Assembly (NCBI GenBank): GCA_022794265.1
Contig: JAAWEK010000030.1
Coordinates: forward strand, 1-64,000
Length of the DNA: 64,000 nucleotides
Reading direction: 5' to 3'
Source: Lachnospiraceae bacterium
GTDB taxonomy: Bacteria > Bacillota > Clostridia > Lachnospirales > Lachnospiraceae
Shown: piece after piece, positions 1-7,791 of the stretch
Layout: every line of letters starts with the position of its first letter
Position numbering within the stretch: the stretch's first letter is position 1
Made by a program: the position numbers and the translations under genes
Notes under the pieces: model-generated
Told to the model about the DNA's origin: nothing
Seen by the model: only the letters and a program-made list of their open reading frames with translations
The model's database searches: none

Positions 1-140
1 AAGGACGGAGCAGGTTTGCTCAATCCTTTAAATTACTATCTAAGATAGGTTGGAATATAAGTTGTAGAGCCGTATACGAGACCCGTACGTACGGTTCAAT
101 GAGAGGGAGATAACTCTTGCAGTTATTTCTCTACTCTATT
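1..140 (+). mobile_element. 3' end of a group II intron (domains V and VI)
   Basis: A catalytic domain V hairpin is visible: 67-74 (GAGCCGTA) pairs with 90-97 (TACGGTTC), an upper stem 75-78/84-87 follows, and a two-base CG bulge lies at 88-89. Domain VI follows directly: 101-115 pairs with 121-136 around the loop CTTGC, leaving A133 unpaired seven bases from the probable 3' splice site at about 139-140. The bulged branch-point adenosine and this distance are family hallmarks. The reverse transcriptase/maturase and 5' domains would lie left of the window, so completeness cannot be judged. It marks the left side of an AT-rich accessory zone. Confidence 0.85.
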
Positions 141-324
141 AAAATATGATTAAGTGCATTATATCAAAGTGGGTATATATTTTGGCAAGTGTCTTTGCTC
201 TTAAGTGTTGCATATTTTTTAATAATTGACTGATAAAGATTCAATTTTTAAAAATTAAGTATCAAAAAGGAAACTTTAATAATAATAATGTTAATTTACA
301 ACTGTAAATAAGTGAGGAAATATA

Positions 325-1200
325 ATGGCAAAGAGAAATCGTAATAGAAAAGAAAATAGGGAAGCAAATAAAAAGAAATCAATTATTGAAATGATTAATT
401 CGTACAAAGAGATTATTACATTTTTTGTTGGTTTTATAGCGGTATTATATCCGATAATAAATACAGTATATAAGATTTTTTATCAAAGAGAATGTGAGAA
501 ATTTTACGGTTTGCCAGGAAAATATTTTAGTTCAAGTTTTAATAATCGAATAATATATTTGGGTTGCATATTTTTATTAGTCATGATAGCTATAATGCCA
601 TTATCTATAAAAAAGTATGGAGATAAAAGAGGTATTACATCTAAAGGAAATTTATTGCAAGCAATTTTTTTGTCTATAGTGATAGGGATGGAATTAGGTG
701 TATTTAATGTATTTAATTTAATAGAGATTATGAAACAAACGTATAAATCTAATAATTTTTTTAGAATAATCAATGGATGGCTTAATAGAAATGCGGTATT
801 AACTATACTGATTGTAGTTATATTTGGTTTGATGTCGGTTTTGGGAATAACTTTGTTAGATAAGATAAGAGATATAAGATGGAAATTAGTAAAGAATATG
901 GTTTGCTATTTGCTTTCTGTTTCATTTGTTGTAAGTATGCTTATTATGTTATATGGCACCATATTCAAGCTAAGTATTACTATTAATGATAAAACGAAAT
1001 ATGAGTTTGTGACAATAAATAATAATGAGTATGTAGTTATATCATCATATGATAACAAATTATTGGTTGTACCATTTGAAATTTATGAGGATGAAATATA
1101 TATATTTAAAACGAAACAATACTGTTTTGAAGAACCATATGAAGGCATATATGAGTATAGAAATATTGAGAATAGTCCTATAATTGATTTCGATAAGTAA
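325..1200 (+). CDS. multi-pass membrane protein of unknown function
   Basis: A 291-residue protein with a lysine/arginine/asparagine-rich cytoplasmic N-terminus (residues 1-22), then about five hydrophobic segments near residues 30-50, 75-95, 110-132, 155-178 and 190-213. A C-terminal soluble part of about 75 residues is rich in tyrosine, isoleucine and acidic residues. The start is supported by GTGAGGA eight bases upstream of ATG. No family is recognised. Base composition is much more AT-rich than the housekeeping genes to the right, which fits transferred DNA next to the group II intron. The gene stands alone, with about 860 bases of apparent non-coding DNA after it. Confidence 0.7.
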   Translation: MAKRNRNRKENREANKKKSIIEMINSYKEIITFFVGFIAVLYPIINTVYKIFYQRECEKFYGLPGKYFSSSFNNRIIYLGCIFLLVMIAIMPLSIKKYGDKRGITSKGNLLQAIFLSIVIGMELGVFNVFNLIEIMKQTYKSNNFFRIINGWLNRNAVLTILIVVIFGLMSVLGITLLDKIRDIRWKLVKNMVCYLLSVSFVVSMLIMLYGTIFKLSITINDKTKYEFVTINNNEYVVISSYDNKLLVVPFEIYEDEIYIFKTKQYCFEEPYEGIYEYRNIENSPIIDFDK

Positions 1201-2063
1201 TAGGTTTTACTGACACCAATCATTATACATAGTAGCAACTCATACATGTAACTCTCTATAAAGAACAAGTGTGGTATATTTTATTGGATTCTAAATGGCA
1301 AGATTTAAAATTAGTCTTCTGATTTGATAAACTGCAGAAGATATGTATATCCAGTCGATATAATGAAGGCATTAAGAAAACGTTCAAAGTAGAAAATCAG
1401 ATAGTATAGGATGAGAAAATGAATTGTAGTCGGATGTATGTGAAAGAAGTAGAATTAAAATATTTTTTATAAGTGTAATATTGTAATAATATATTGCAGA
1501 GTATATTGATACTTTAACTTTGTTTTTGTACAGAACAAATATTTGCAAATGAAATGAAAATTACTTAGCGGAAGAAAAATAAGGTATAATCTTAATGAAA
1601 AAATGATTATACTATGGGAGATTGTTTAGCGAAAAATTGAGTTATCACAAAACAAATGATGGATTAGAAAGTTTATGAATCGAAAATATCATGCTTGAAC
1701 GTTGGCTTGAAGAAAAAGGTTGCACAAAAAGGATAATAATGATATGATAAATATATGTCATAATTCAAGCGTGTGTTAATTATTAAGGGAGTTTTGGCAT
1801 AGTTTGACTTAAAAAATATCAATATAGATTGATTATATGTTAATATAGAAATAAACAACTAATTGAGTATACGAGATAAAAAGAATTATTGCAGAATAAG
1901 ATAATGAAATTTATGTGGTGGATATAATAATTAGAGGTAATGATAAGATGAAATTAATAAAAGACTATGGTGACGGTGGAGTGTGTAGATATGAAACATA
2001 TCAGATTTAAATGAAATCAGAATATGTAAGATAGTATGTCACAGATAAAGGGAGAGATTTTAT
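1201..2063. other. AT-rich intergenic region with possible gene debris
   Basis: No convincing gene in this 860-base stretch. Around 1660-1720 a short frame interrupted by stops reads like debris (a segment coding for N-I-M-L-E-R-W-L-E-E-K-G). A 20-codon frame at 1948-2010 has a weak GAGG upstream; I cannot tell whether it is a peptide or decay. A TATAAT at 1585-1590 has no matching -35 element at normal spacing. Confidence 0.4.
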
Positions 2064-3475
2064 ATGCTTATTTTTGCTACAAAATTGTATGTTAAAGAAT
2101 CATTAACAGATGAAATTTTTATTGAAATGGCTGTGGAGTGGGTAAGTGGTGGAAACAATTATACATTTGGTGACATTGAATGGGATGGTAGTGAGGAATA
2201 TTCAGTAGAAAATTATAGTAATACACAACAATTTTCTATAATGAAATATGATAATGCTGTAATAATACATTTAGTTAATAAAGATGGTAAAATAATATGG
2301 ACAAATGATTTTGTTCTTACTTATAAAGAGGGAAGGAGAATTTTGGCAGTTCAGCTTTATAACGAAGCAGAAGATATGTCAGTAAAGTTGCCTAAGAAAT
2401 TTAATAGACCAAGACTGTTGAAAAAAATAATAGAAAATGATTTTGGTGCAGATGATAATGGTTTAGAAATTAATGGAAAACCGTTGCATATTGATGAAAC
2501 GAATATACAAATAATAGAAAAAGTTATTTTAAAGAAAAATATGCATATGATGCCGGTTGTGTATGTTGCATCAAATTTTTTTGAAAATAAATATGAGGTT
2601 GATTTTGATGAATTAGCAAAAGATTTAGCAGGTGTTGCTCATGTGTTGGTAGAGACATCAGGAAAAGTAGCAAAAAAGCTGAAAGAAGCAACAGATGGAA
2701 AAAATCCATATAATGGTGCAGCACAGATTTTTTATTCTAATGACGGATCTCAGAGAATATTGCCAGATTACTATGATAATAAAAATAAGTTTCGAAATGA
2801 AATAGCATATTCAGTTTTTAGCAGATTAATATTGGGGAAAATAGATGATGAATTTTCTTGGACAAAAATCAGATATAATAATTTGCTAAAAAAAAGTAAA
2901 GATAGTATAGAGTTAGAAACTATATGTGATGAACTGTTAGCTGAAAAAGATTCGATTATAAAACAAAACAATCAACGAATTGATGAATTGGAAGAATTGA
3001 ATAATGCATTAAGAAATAAATTATTGGTATATGAGAATAGATTAAAAAAAGATAATAGAGGCTCAGACCAGATTGTTGCTTTGAGTATACAGTGGATTTG
3101 TATGAAAATGAAATCAAGGATGTGCTTTTAAAGACTGTAGAGGGTGTTTTGCGTAATATGGATATGGATTCAAATCAAATGGAATCAAGAAAATATCATA
3201 TTTTAAAAAGTATAAGTCTACAAAATCATGTGACTAATGTTGCTGGAGATATAGTAGAGGACTTAAAGAATATACTAAATGGAGATGGCAGTTTTAATAA
3301 TGCTAAAAGAAAAAGAATTATTGATTTGGGATTTGAGATAAAGGAAGGAAAACATTATAAGCTGACTTATAAGGGAGATGATAGATATATGCTTACATTA
3401 GCCAAAACACCAAGTGATTATAGGTCAAATAAGAATGCAGTTAGTAAAGCAGCAAAAAAAATCTTTGGATATTAG
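2064..3475 (+). pseudogene. unknown coiled-coil protein gene broken by a frameshift
   Basis: Two frames that together look like one protein of about 470 residues. The first (2064-3131) starts after GGGAGA and runs through a globular N-terminal part, a conserved-looking segment near residues 155-240 (AGVAHVLVE, then NPYNGA) and a coiled coil near 290-335. The second frame (to 3475) is open only from 3059 and continues with an acidic-amphipathic segment D-L-Y-E-N-E-I-K. Adding one base near 3080 joins the frames smoothly; the present tail of frame one (S-I-Q-W-I-C) looks like out-of-frame read-through. The A7 run at 3044-3050 cannot explain it, because the second frame has a TAG at 3056. The family is not recognised. 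A sequencing error or a rare recoding event remains possible. Confidence 0.6.
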
Positions 3476-3586
3476 TATTATTGGTTTCTATTTTAATAAT
3501 ATAGAAGAATTTGATAATAAACAGAAATTAGTTTGATGGTTTATAACCTCATAAGTATAGGTTTTTTACAAAAAGGCGGATTATAA

Positions 3587-3988
3587 ATGAAAAAAATTTT
3601 ATCAGTAATTTTATCAGCAATAATTATTATATTAATAGGCTGTGGAGCAGATAAGAAGAATAATGAATCCTCTGACATAACAATATTGAATAATAAAATT
3701 GACCATCTGACTATACAATTCAAAGCTAATACGGTGACAATTACAGATGATGAGAAAATACAGTCCATAAGGAAAATGTTTGATGGTGAGTTGAAAAGAA
3801 ACGAGGCATTAGACAAAGAAAAAGGCTGGATATATAAGGTTACAGCCAATGATAGCAATAATGAACAAATAGAAGAATTTTTTATTATAAATGATACGAA
3901 TATAAGAATTAATGACAAGACATATACATGTGAAAAAATTATTCTATCAAGATTAGATGAAATTTTTGAGATTGATAGAGAGAATTAA
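3587..3988 (+). CDS. small predicted lipoprotein
   Basis: A 133-residue protein with a typical lipoprotein signal: two lysines, a hydrophobic stretch (residues 4-18) and the lipobox L-I-G-C, predicting acylation at Cys19. The mature part is short and hydrophilic, with alternating strands (D-H-L-T-I-Q-F and T-V-T-I-T-D-D-E) and a predicted extracellular role. The layout resembles the small clostridial lipoproteins filed as DUF5301, but I hold that loosely. AAGGCGG ten bases upstream supports the start. It is a single gene in the AT-rich zone with no visible functional partner. Confidence 0.75.
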   Translation: MKKILSVILSAIIIILIGCGADKKNNESSDITILNNKIDHLTIQFKANTVTITDDEKIQSIRKMFDGELKRNEALDKEKGWIYKVTANDSNNEQIEEFFIINDTNIRINDKTYTCEKIILSRLDEIFEIDREN

Positions 3989-4033
3989 ATGTTTATCAGT
4001 TTTGTAATAAAGCAAATGATCTAGGGGGCGTAA

Positions 4034-4315
4034 ATGGTAAAGGGGTTAGGAGACATTATCAATGACGGAGAACGGGGGCTGTGTTTCGTGATACACACTG
4101 ATGACTGTGTTATTGCGGTCAGAAGAGAAACAAGTACCAAGCGTGTCATGTATTCGATAATGGACTTGAAAGAGACATGCTTTGATGTTATATTGAACCG
4201 CCATATACCGAATGGCATGTGGTGGTGTGTTAGGGAAGATTTAATCTCCGCTACTCGATTAGGAATTAAATTTCCCAATTATTTTATTAATAAATCACAA
4301 ATCTATATGTTGTAA
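4034..4315 (+). CDS. small conserved-looking hypothetical protein
   Basis: A 93-residue protein preceded by a strong ribosome site, AGGGGG at 4023-4028, six bases before the ATG. No signal peptide or membrane segment; two aromatic-rich patches (M-W-W-C, F-P-N-Y-F) and several cysteines. Its base use is noticeably less AT-rich than that of its neighbours. The family is not recognised. Its stop codon at 4313-4315 overlaps the predicted -35 element of the downstream toxin promoter, so the toxin locus begins immediately behind it. Confidence 0.55.
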   Translation: MVKGLGDIINDGERGLCFVIHTDDCVIAVRRETSTKRVMYSIMDLKETCFDVILNRHIPNGMWWCVREDLISATRLGIKFPNYFINKSQIYML

Positions 4316-4338
4316 ATAAATATGTAATATGATAAAAT
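4310..4338 (+). promoter_or_regulatory. promoter of the type I toxin mRNA
   Basis: TTGTAA at 4310-4315, a 17-base spacer and TAAAAT at 4333-4338 predict a start near 4345. This gives a toxin mRNA with a leader of about 60 bases. Confidence 0.55.
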
Positions 4339-4374
4339 TTTGACATGGAACAATCGTGTTGCAGGGTGTGTTGG

Positions 4375-4397
4375 CCTTCATTCTAAAAGAATGGAGG
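4375..4397 (+). promoter_or_regulatory. hairpin burying the toxin ribosome-binding site
   Basis: 4375-4383 (CCTTCATTC) can pair with 4389-4397 (GAATGGAGG) around the loop TAAAA, with a single G-T wobble. The toxin's Shine-Dalgarno GGAGG (4393-4397) lies entirely inside the stem. Type I toxin mRNAs commonly keep their ribosome site closed in this way, so translation would need processing or opening of this helix. Confidence 0.6.
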
Positions 4398-4405
4398 TGC
4401 TGCCT

Positions 4406-4495
4406 ATGAAAAATCATTTTGATTTTAAGGATTTGATGACTTTTGGTCTTTTCCTTTTGGCATTACTTACATTCGTTTTTACGTTTTGTAAGTAG
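4406..4495 (+). CDS. type I toxin, holin-like membrane peptide (TxpA/Hol-Tox-like)
   Basis: A 29-residue peptide, too short for ordinary gene callers: a short polar head, then one membrane span (M-T-F-G-L-F-L-L-A-L-L-T-F-V-F) and a lysine tail. The pattern M-x-x-G-x-F-x-L-A-L-L-T is the signature of the TxpA/BsrG-like 'putative holin-like toxin' family, whose members insert into the inner membrane and depolarise or disrupt it. GGAGG at 4393-4397 sits eight bases before ATG 4406. An in-frame ATG at 4391 exists but would overlap that ribosome site. A convergent antisense RNA overlaps the 3' end, the classic txpA/ratA arrangement. Confidence 0.85.
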   Translation: MKNHFDFKDLMTFGLFLLALLTFVFTFCK

Positions 4496-4506
4496 CCATA
4501 CATAGC

Positions 4507-4598
4507 AAAAACCACCCTCGTATACTTGGCAGTTACCGGGTGGCTATGCTATCTTTTTAACTGGTCAACCTATCTTGTAGGCGATTGTTCCTTTTATG
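4507..4598 (-). ncRNA. RatA-like antisense RNA antitoxin
   Basis: A minus-strand transcript is predicted from about 4598, after the promoter at 4605-4634, to a Rho-independent terminator: stem 4543-4538/4517-4512 followed by five U from 4511-4507. It is about 92 bases long and complementary to the toxin mRNA 3' region. Its end is 12 bases beyond the toxin stop, so pairing covers the 3' untranslated tail and not the coding part, unless termination leaks. The sequence style (ACCACCC...GGGTGG hairpin, then GGTTGACC and GTTCC motifs) is what I know from RatA-type antitoxins. Confidence 0.75.
4512..4558. terminator. bidirectional terminator of the toxin/antitoxin pair
   Basis: Stem CCACCC (4512-4517)/GGGTGG (4538-4543). 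U-runs on both sides (4554-4558 for the plus strand, 4511-4507 for the minus strand) let one hairpin end both transcripts. Confidence 0.65.
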
Positions 4599-4604
4599 TT
4601 TATT

Positions 4605-4634
4605 ATTATAACATTATTTGAGAAGAGTTGTAAA
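4605..4634 (-). promoter_or_regulatory. promoter of the antisense RNA
   Basis: On the minus strand, TTTACA (4634-4629), an 18-base spacer and a perfect TATAAT (4610-4605). It is stronger than the toxin promoter, as expected for an unstable antitoxin RNA that must be in excess. Confidence 0.7.
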
Positions 4635-4866
4635 GGTTTATTTCGTTTATATAATATGAGAGTTAGAAAATTTACTTGATGCTTACAAAAAATTTTGAAA
4701 TGACTATATGATATTTTAACTTTAATCATAAAAATGGCTGAAAAAGATTACTAACTAAATAATTAGTTGAATTTAAGAAAAATATTGTATAAAAAGAAAA
4801 ATAATAACACAATAAAAATATGATATAAATATGGTGTCATAATTAAGTGAAGGAGAAGATAATAAA

Positions 4867-5172
4867 ATGATAGGTGAAAAAGGAACTACTGGATCTCAAA
4901 AGGATGTAGTAGAAACTTATTCTTGGATAAAACAGTTAGAGACCCAAAATGTAGATTCGGGTTCATGGCTGATTGATGTATTTAATTGTATTAATAATAT
5001 AGAATCAAATGAATTCTGTTTGCAGGACATATATGCATATAAAGAAATTTTACAAGAAAAACATATAGATAACCATAATATTGAAGCAAAAATTCGTCAA
5101 CAATTACAGTTTTTAAGAGATAAAGGATTAATTGAGTTTTTAGGCAGAGGTCATTACAAAAAACGATTTTGA
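4867..5172 (+). CDS. orphan DpnI/Dam-replacing-protein type winged-helix domain
   Basis: A 101-residue protein. Residues 47-101 match the C-terminal winged-helix domain of DpnI and Dam-replacing restriction proteins: F-C-L-Q-D-I-Y-A-Y, a variable acidic turn, then K-I-R-Q-Q-L-Q-F-L-R-D-K-G-L-I-E-F-L-G-R-G. In DpnI this domain reads methylated GATC sites. No PD-(D/E)xK nuclease core is present, so the protein is either a DNA-binding adaptor or regulator, or the surviving tail of a lost restriction enzyme. GGAGAAG upstream of the ATG supports translation as it stands. It lies just left of an adenine-methylation-based restriction operon, which is suggestive but not proof of a link. Confidence 0.75.
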   Translation: MIGEKGTTGSQKDVVETYSWIKQLETQNVDSGSWLIDVFNCINNIESNEFCLQDIYAYKEILQEKHIDNHNIEAKIRQQLQFLRDKGLIEFLGRGHYKKRF

Positions 5173-5220
5173 TTACTTGTTTTTTTATTGAAAAGCAGAT
5201 TATAAATGAAATAAATGGTA

Positions 5221-5275
5221 AAGCGATCGGGAGCATAGCTCTCAGGGATTATGAGTTCGAGTCCCATCACCCCTG
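5221..5275 (+). other. decayed tRNA 3' part (T arm and acceptor)
   Basis: 5251-5267 reads as a T arm: stem ATGAG, loop TTCGAGT, stem CCCAT with one mismatch. An acceptor-like CACCCCT and a discriminator G at 5275 follow. No matching 5' acceptor strand or proper anticodon arm is found upstream, so this is not a functional tRNA. Such 3' tRNA fragments are often left by integrative elements that use tRNA genes as attachment sites. Confidence 0.45.
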
Positions 5276-5332
5276 TTATTGAAAATGGAGTGAAAATAAA
5301 TGTAGCCATATAAAGATATTCATCAAGAGTAA

Positions 5333-5503
5333 TTTTTGGAAAGAGTAAGATTTATTGAAAATGTAATCGAAAAGCTGGGTGCAGTCTGTGTTGGAGAAAC
5401 AGAAGAAAAAGATTCCTTTCCATTAGATTTACCAGAAAATGAATTGGTGCTGGAGGTGAAACCAGAAAGATATTTGATATCTACAAAACGGAAGCGTAAT
5501 TAA
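5333..5503 (+). pseudogene. 3' remnant of a lost coding gene
   Basis: An open stretch of 56 codons with no good start codon (only TTG at 5336, without a ribosome site). It ends at TAA 5501-5503 and is directly followed by a Rho-independent terminator. The peptide (E-R-V-R-F-I-E-N-V-I-E-K-L-G-A-V, later P-L-D-L-P-E-N-E-L-V-L-E-V) looks like genuine protein sequence but no family is recognised. Together with the tRNA relic it marks a recombination scar left of the restriction operon. Confidence 0.45.
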
Positions 5504-5526
5504 ACACGATTCGCATCCGTTTTTTA
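5486..5526 (+). terminator. Rho-independent terminator
   Basis: AAACGGA (5486-5492) pairs with TCCGTTT (5516-5522), the inner GCG/CGC bases extend the stem, and a T-run follows. It insulates the restriction operon from the left. Confidence 0.6.
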
Positions 5527-5634
5527 TTTGTCTGGCAACAAAATAGTGGTTGAAATTGGTGATATAAATGGTATAATTAGAAAAAGTGTCCAATAAATCA
5601 TAGAAAAATGTTGCATAAACGGAGAGGTTTTAAG

Positions 5635-7791
5635 ATGTATTATACAGCAACACAAATTGCAAAAAAATTAGGCATTTCAAGGTCATATTTATACTGTTTA
5701 AAAGAAAACAGTGTTGTTGAAATGGAAGTAAATGAAAATGGCAAAGTTCTTTGGTCAGAGGCCGTTTATCAGCGTTTAAAAGAGTATTTAAAGAAGAATC
5801 GAAGAATAGAAAACAATATTCCCCGGGAACCGGAATATAAAACTATAAAGATAAATAACAGGCGGTATTTAGGCAATAAATATAAGTTGTTGGAGTTTAT
5901 AAGAAATGTGGTAAAAGAAGAATGTGCCAATATCAATACGGTTGCGGATATATTTGCAGGGACAGGAGCAGTTGCTTCGGCATTTACGGATAAGAAAGTT
6001 ATTACCAATGATATTATGTATAGTAATTATATCTGTCATGTGGCATGGTTTGGCAGTGAACAGTATTCGAAAGAAAAAATAATTGATTTAATCATGGAAT
6101 ATAACCATTTGTCCGTATCCGATGACAATTACATGAGCGAAAATTTTGCCAATACATATTTCGATTTAAATGACTGCAGAAAAATAGGATTTATAAGAGA
6201 AGATATTGAGGATAAGTTTAATAATGGCGAAATCAATTCCAGAGAGCGGGCGCTGCTGATTACTTCCCTGTTATATGCAATGGATAAGATTGCCAACACC
6301 TGTGGCCATTATGATGCGTACCGGCAGGGAATAGATTATGACAGACACTTGGAATTGGCGGTTCCTGTGCCGGAAGAAAATCTAAACATTAATAATGTGT
6401 GTTATAACATGGATACCAACCGGCTGGCAACAGAAATAGAAGCTGATTTAGTATATATTGACCCACCGTATAATTCCAGACAGTATTGTGATGCATATCA
6501 TTTGCTTGAAAATGTAGCCAGATGGGAAAAACCGACGGTCTATGGGGTGGCAAAAAAGATGGATCGAACGGCATTAAAAAGTGATTATTGTACAAAAAAA
6601 GCTACAGAGGCATTTGAAGAGCTGATAACTGCTGTTCATGGGAAGTATATACTTCTTTCCTATAATAATATGGCAGAAAAGGGAAACGACCGTTCCAATG
6701 CAAAAATCAGCGATGATGATATCATGCGTATTTTACGGAAGAAAGGTACGGTAATGATATTTGAAGAAGACTATAAAGCTTTTTCTACGGGAAAGTCCGA
6801 TATCCGGGAAAATAAAGAACGATTGTTTTTATGTAAATGTTATCAGGAAACAAAGGATATTATTCCTTCGGCTTTGAATTACACGGGAGGGAAATATAAA
6901 CTACTGCCGCAGATACTGCCCTGCTTTCCGAAGGATGCAGATAAAGTAGTGGATATGTTTTGCGGTGGCTGCAATGTGGGGATAAATGTGGAATGTAATA
7001 AAGTATTGTTTAATGACAGAAATGAATATCTCATTGGAATGTTGGAAATGTTCAGGCAATTGTCCAAAGAAGAAATTTTTGACCGCATATATAAGACGAT
7101 ACAAAAATATCAATTATCCATGGTTTGTGAAAAAGGTTACGAGTATTACAATTGCAACAGTTCGGATGGATTGGGAAGTTATAATCGGAAAGGTTTTATA
7201 AGCTTAAGAAAAGATTTCAATGCAAAGAAAGAAAAAGATGCCGGGTATTATATAATGCTGTATCTGCTTATAGTCTATTCCTTTAATAATCAGCTGAGAT
7301 TCAATAAAAAAGGTGAATATAATCTTCCGGTGGGGAAAAGAGATTTTAACAAAAAAATGCAGAATAAACTGGAGATGTTTATTGACCGCGTGAAAAGCGG
7401 AGATTATAAATTTACAAATTATGATTTCAGAGATATAGACCAGGAGGAATATACAGAAAAAAGTTTTTTTTATGCAGACCCTCCATATTTGATAACCTGT
7501 GCAACCTATAATGAACAGGCAGGCTGGACAGAAACAGATGAAAAAGATTTACTTCATTATTTGGACGGGCTGACAGAGCGGGGGATTCGATTTGCTTTGT
7601 CCAATGTTTTGGAGAGCAAGGGAAAATCCAACGATATTTTGAAGGCATGGATTGATGAAAACAGTGACAGATATCATGTGATTCATTTAAATTATAATTA
7701 TTCCAATTCCAATTATCACACAAAACAGAGAGATACCGGGGCGAAAGAGGTATTGGTGGTAAATTTTCGGGAGGGTGGATATGTCCAATGA
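5635..7791 (+). CDS. two-headed DNA adenine methyltransferase of a type IIS restriction system (M.FokI-like fusion)
   Basis: A 718-residue protein. ATG 5635 is chosen over 5608 because GGAGAGG sits seven bases before it. A helix-turn-helix (residues 1-30) is followed by two complete D12-class m6A methyltransferase modules. Module one has G-N-K-Y-K-L-L, the SAM motif D-I-F-A-G-T-G (about 105) and catalytic D-P-P-Y (about 276). Module two has G-G-K-Y-K-L-L, D-M-F-C-G-G-C (about 440) and D-P-P-Y (about 615). Type IIS sites are asymmetric, so each strand needs its own methylase; fusion of both, as in M.FokI, solves this. It overlaps the nuclease gene by 11 bases. From the partner's AlwI family I infer protection of a GGATC-like site. 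Confidence 0.9.
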   Translation: MYYTATQIAKKLGISRSYLYCLKENSVVEMEVNENGKVLWSEAVYQRLKEYLKKNRRIENNIPREPEYKTIKINNRRYLGNKYKLLEFIRNVVKEECANINTVADIFAGTGAVASAFTDKKVITNDIMYSNYICHVAWFGSEQYSKEKIIDLIMEYNHLSVSDDNYMSENFANTYFDLNDCRKIGFIREDIEDKFNNGEINSRERALLITSLLYAMDKIANTCGHYDAYRQGIDYDRHLELAVPVPEENLNINNVCYNMDTNRLATEIEADLVYIDPPYNSRQYCDAYHLLENVARWEKPTVYGVAKKMDRTALKSDYCTKKATEAFEELITAVHGKYILLSYNNMAEKGNDRSNAKISDDDIMRILRKKGTVMIFEEDYKAFSTGKSDIRENKERLFLCKCYQETKDIIPSALNYTGGKYKLLPQILPCFPKDADKVVDMFCGGCNVGINVECNKVLFNDRNEYLIGMLEMFRQLSKEEIFDRIYKTIQKYQLSMVCEKGYEYYNCNSSDGLGSYNRKGFISLRKDFNAKKEKDAGYYIMLYLLIVYSFNNQLRFNKKGEYNLPVGKRDFNKKMQNKLEMFIDRVKSGDYKFTNYDFRDIDQEEYTEKSFFYADPPYLITCATYNEQAGWTETDEKDLLHYLDGLTERGIRFALSNVLESKGKSNDILKAWIDENSDRYHVIHLNYNYSNSNYHTKQRDTGAKEVLVVNFREGGYVQ

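Noticed and set aside
3044-3050. Programmed slippage on the A7 run to join the two frames of the 2064-3475 gene
   Set aside because: The second frame contains a TAG at 3056-3058, so a shift at the A-run would terminate at once.
5221-5275. Functional tRNA gene
   Set aside because: Only a mismatched T arm and one acceptor strand are present; no 5' acceptor strand or proper anticodon loop pairs with them.
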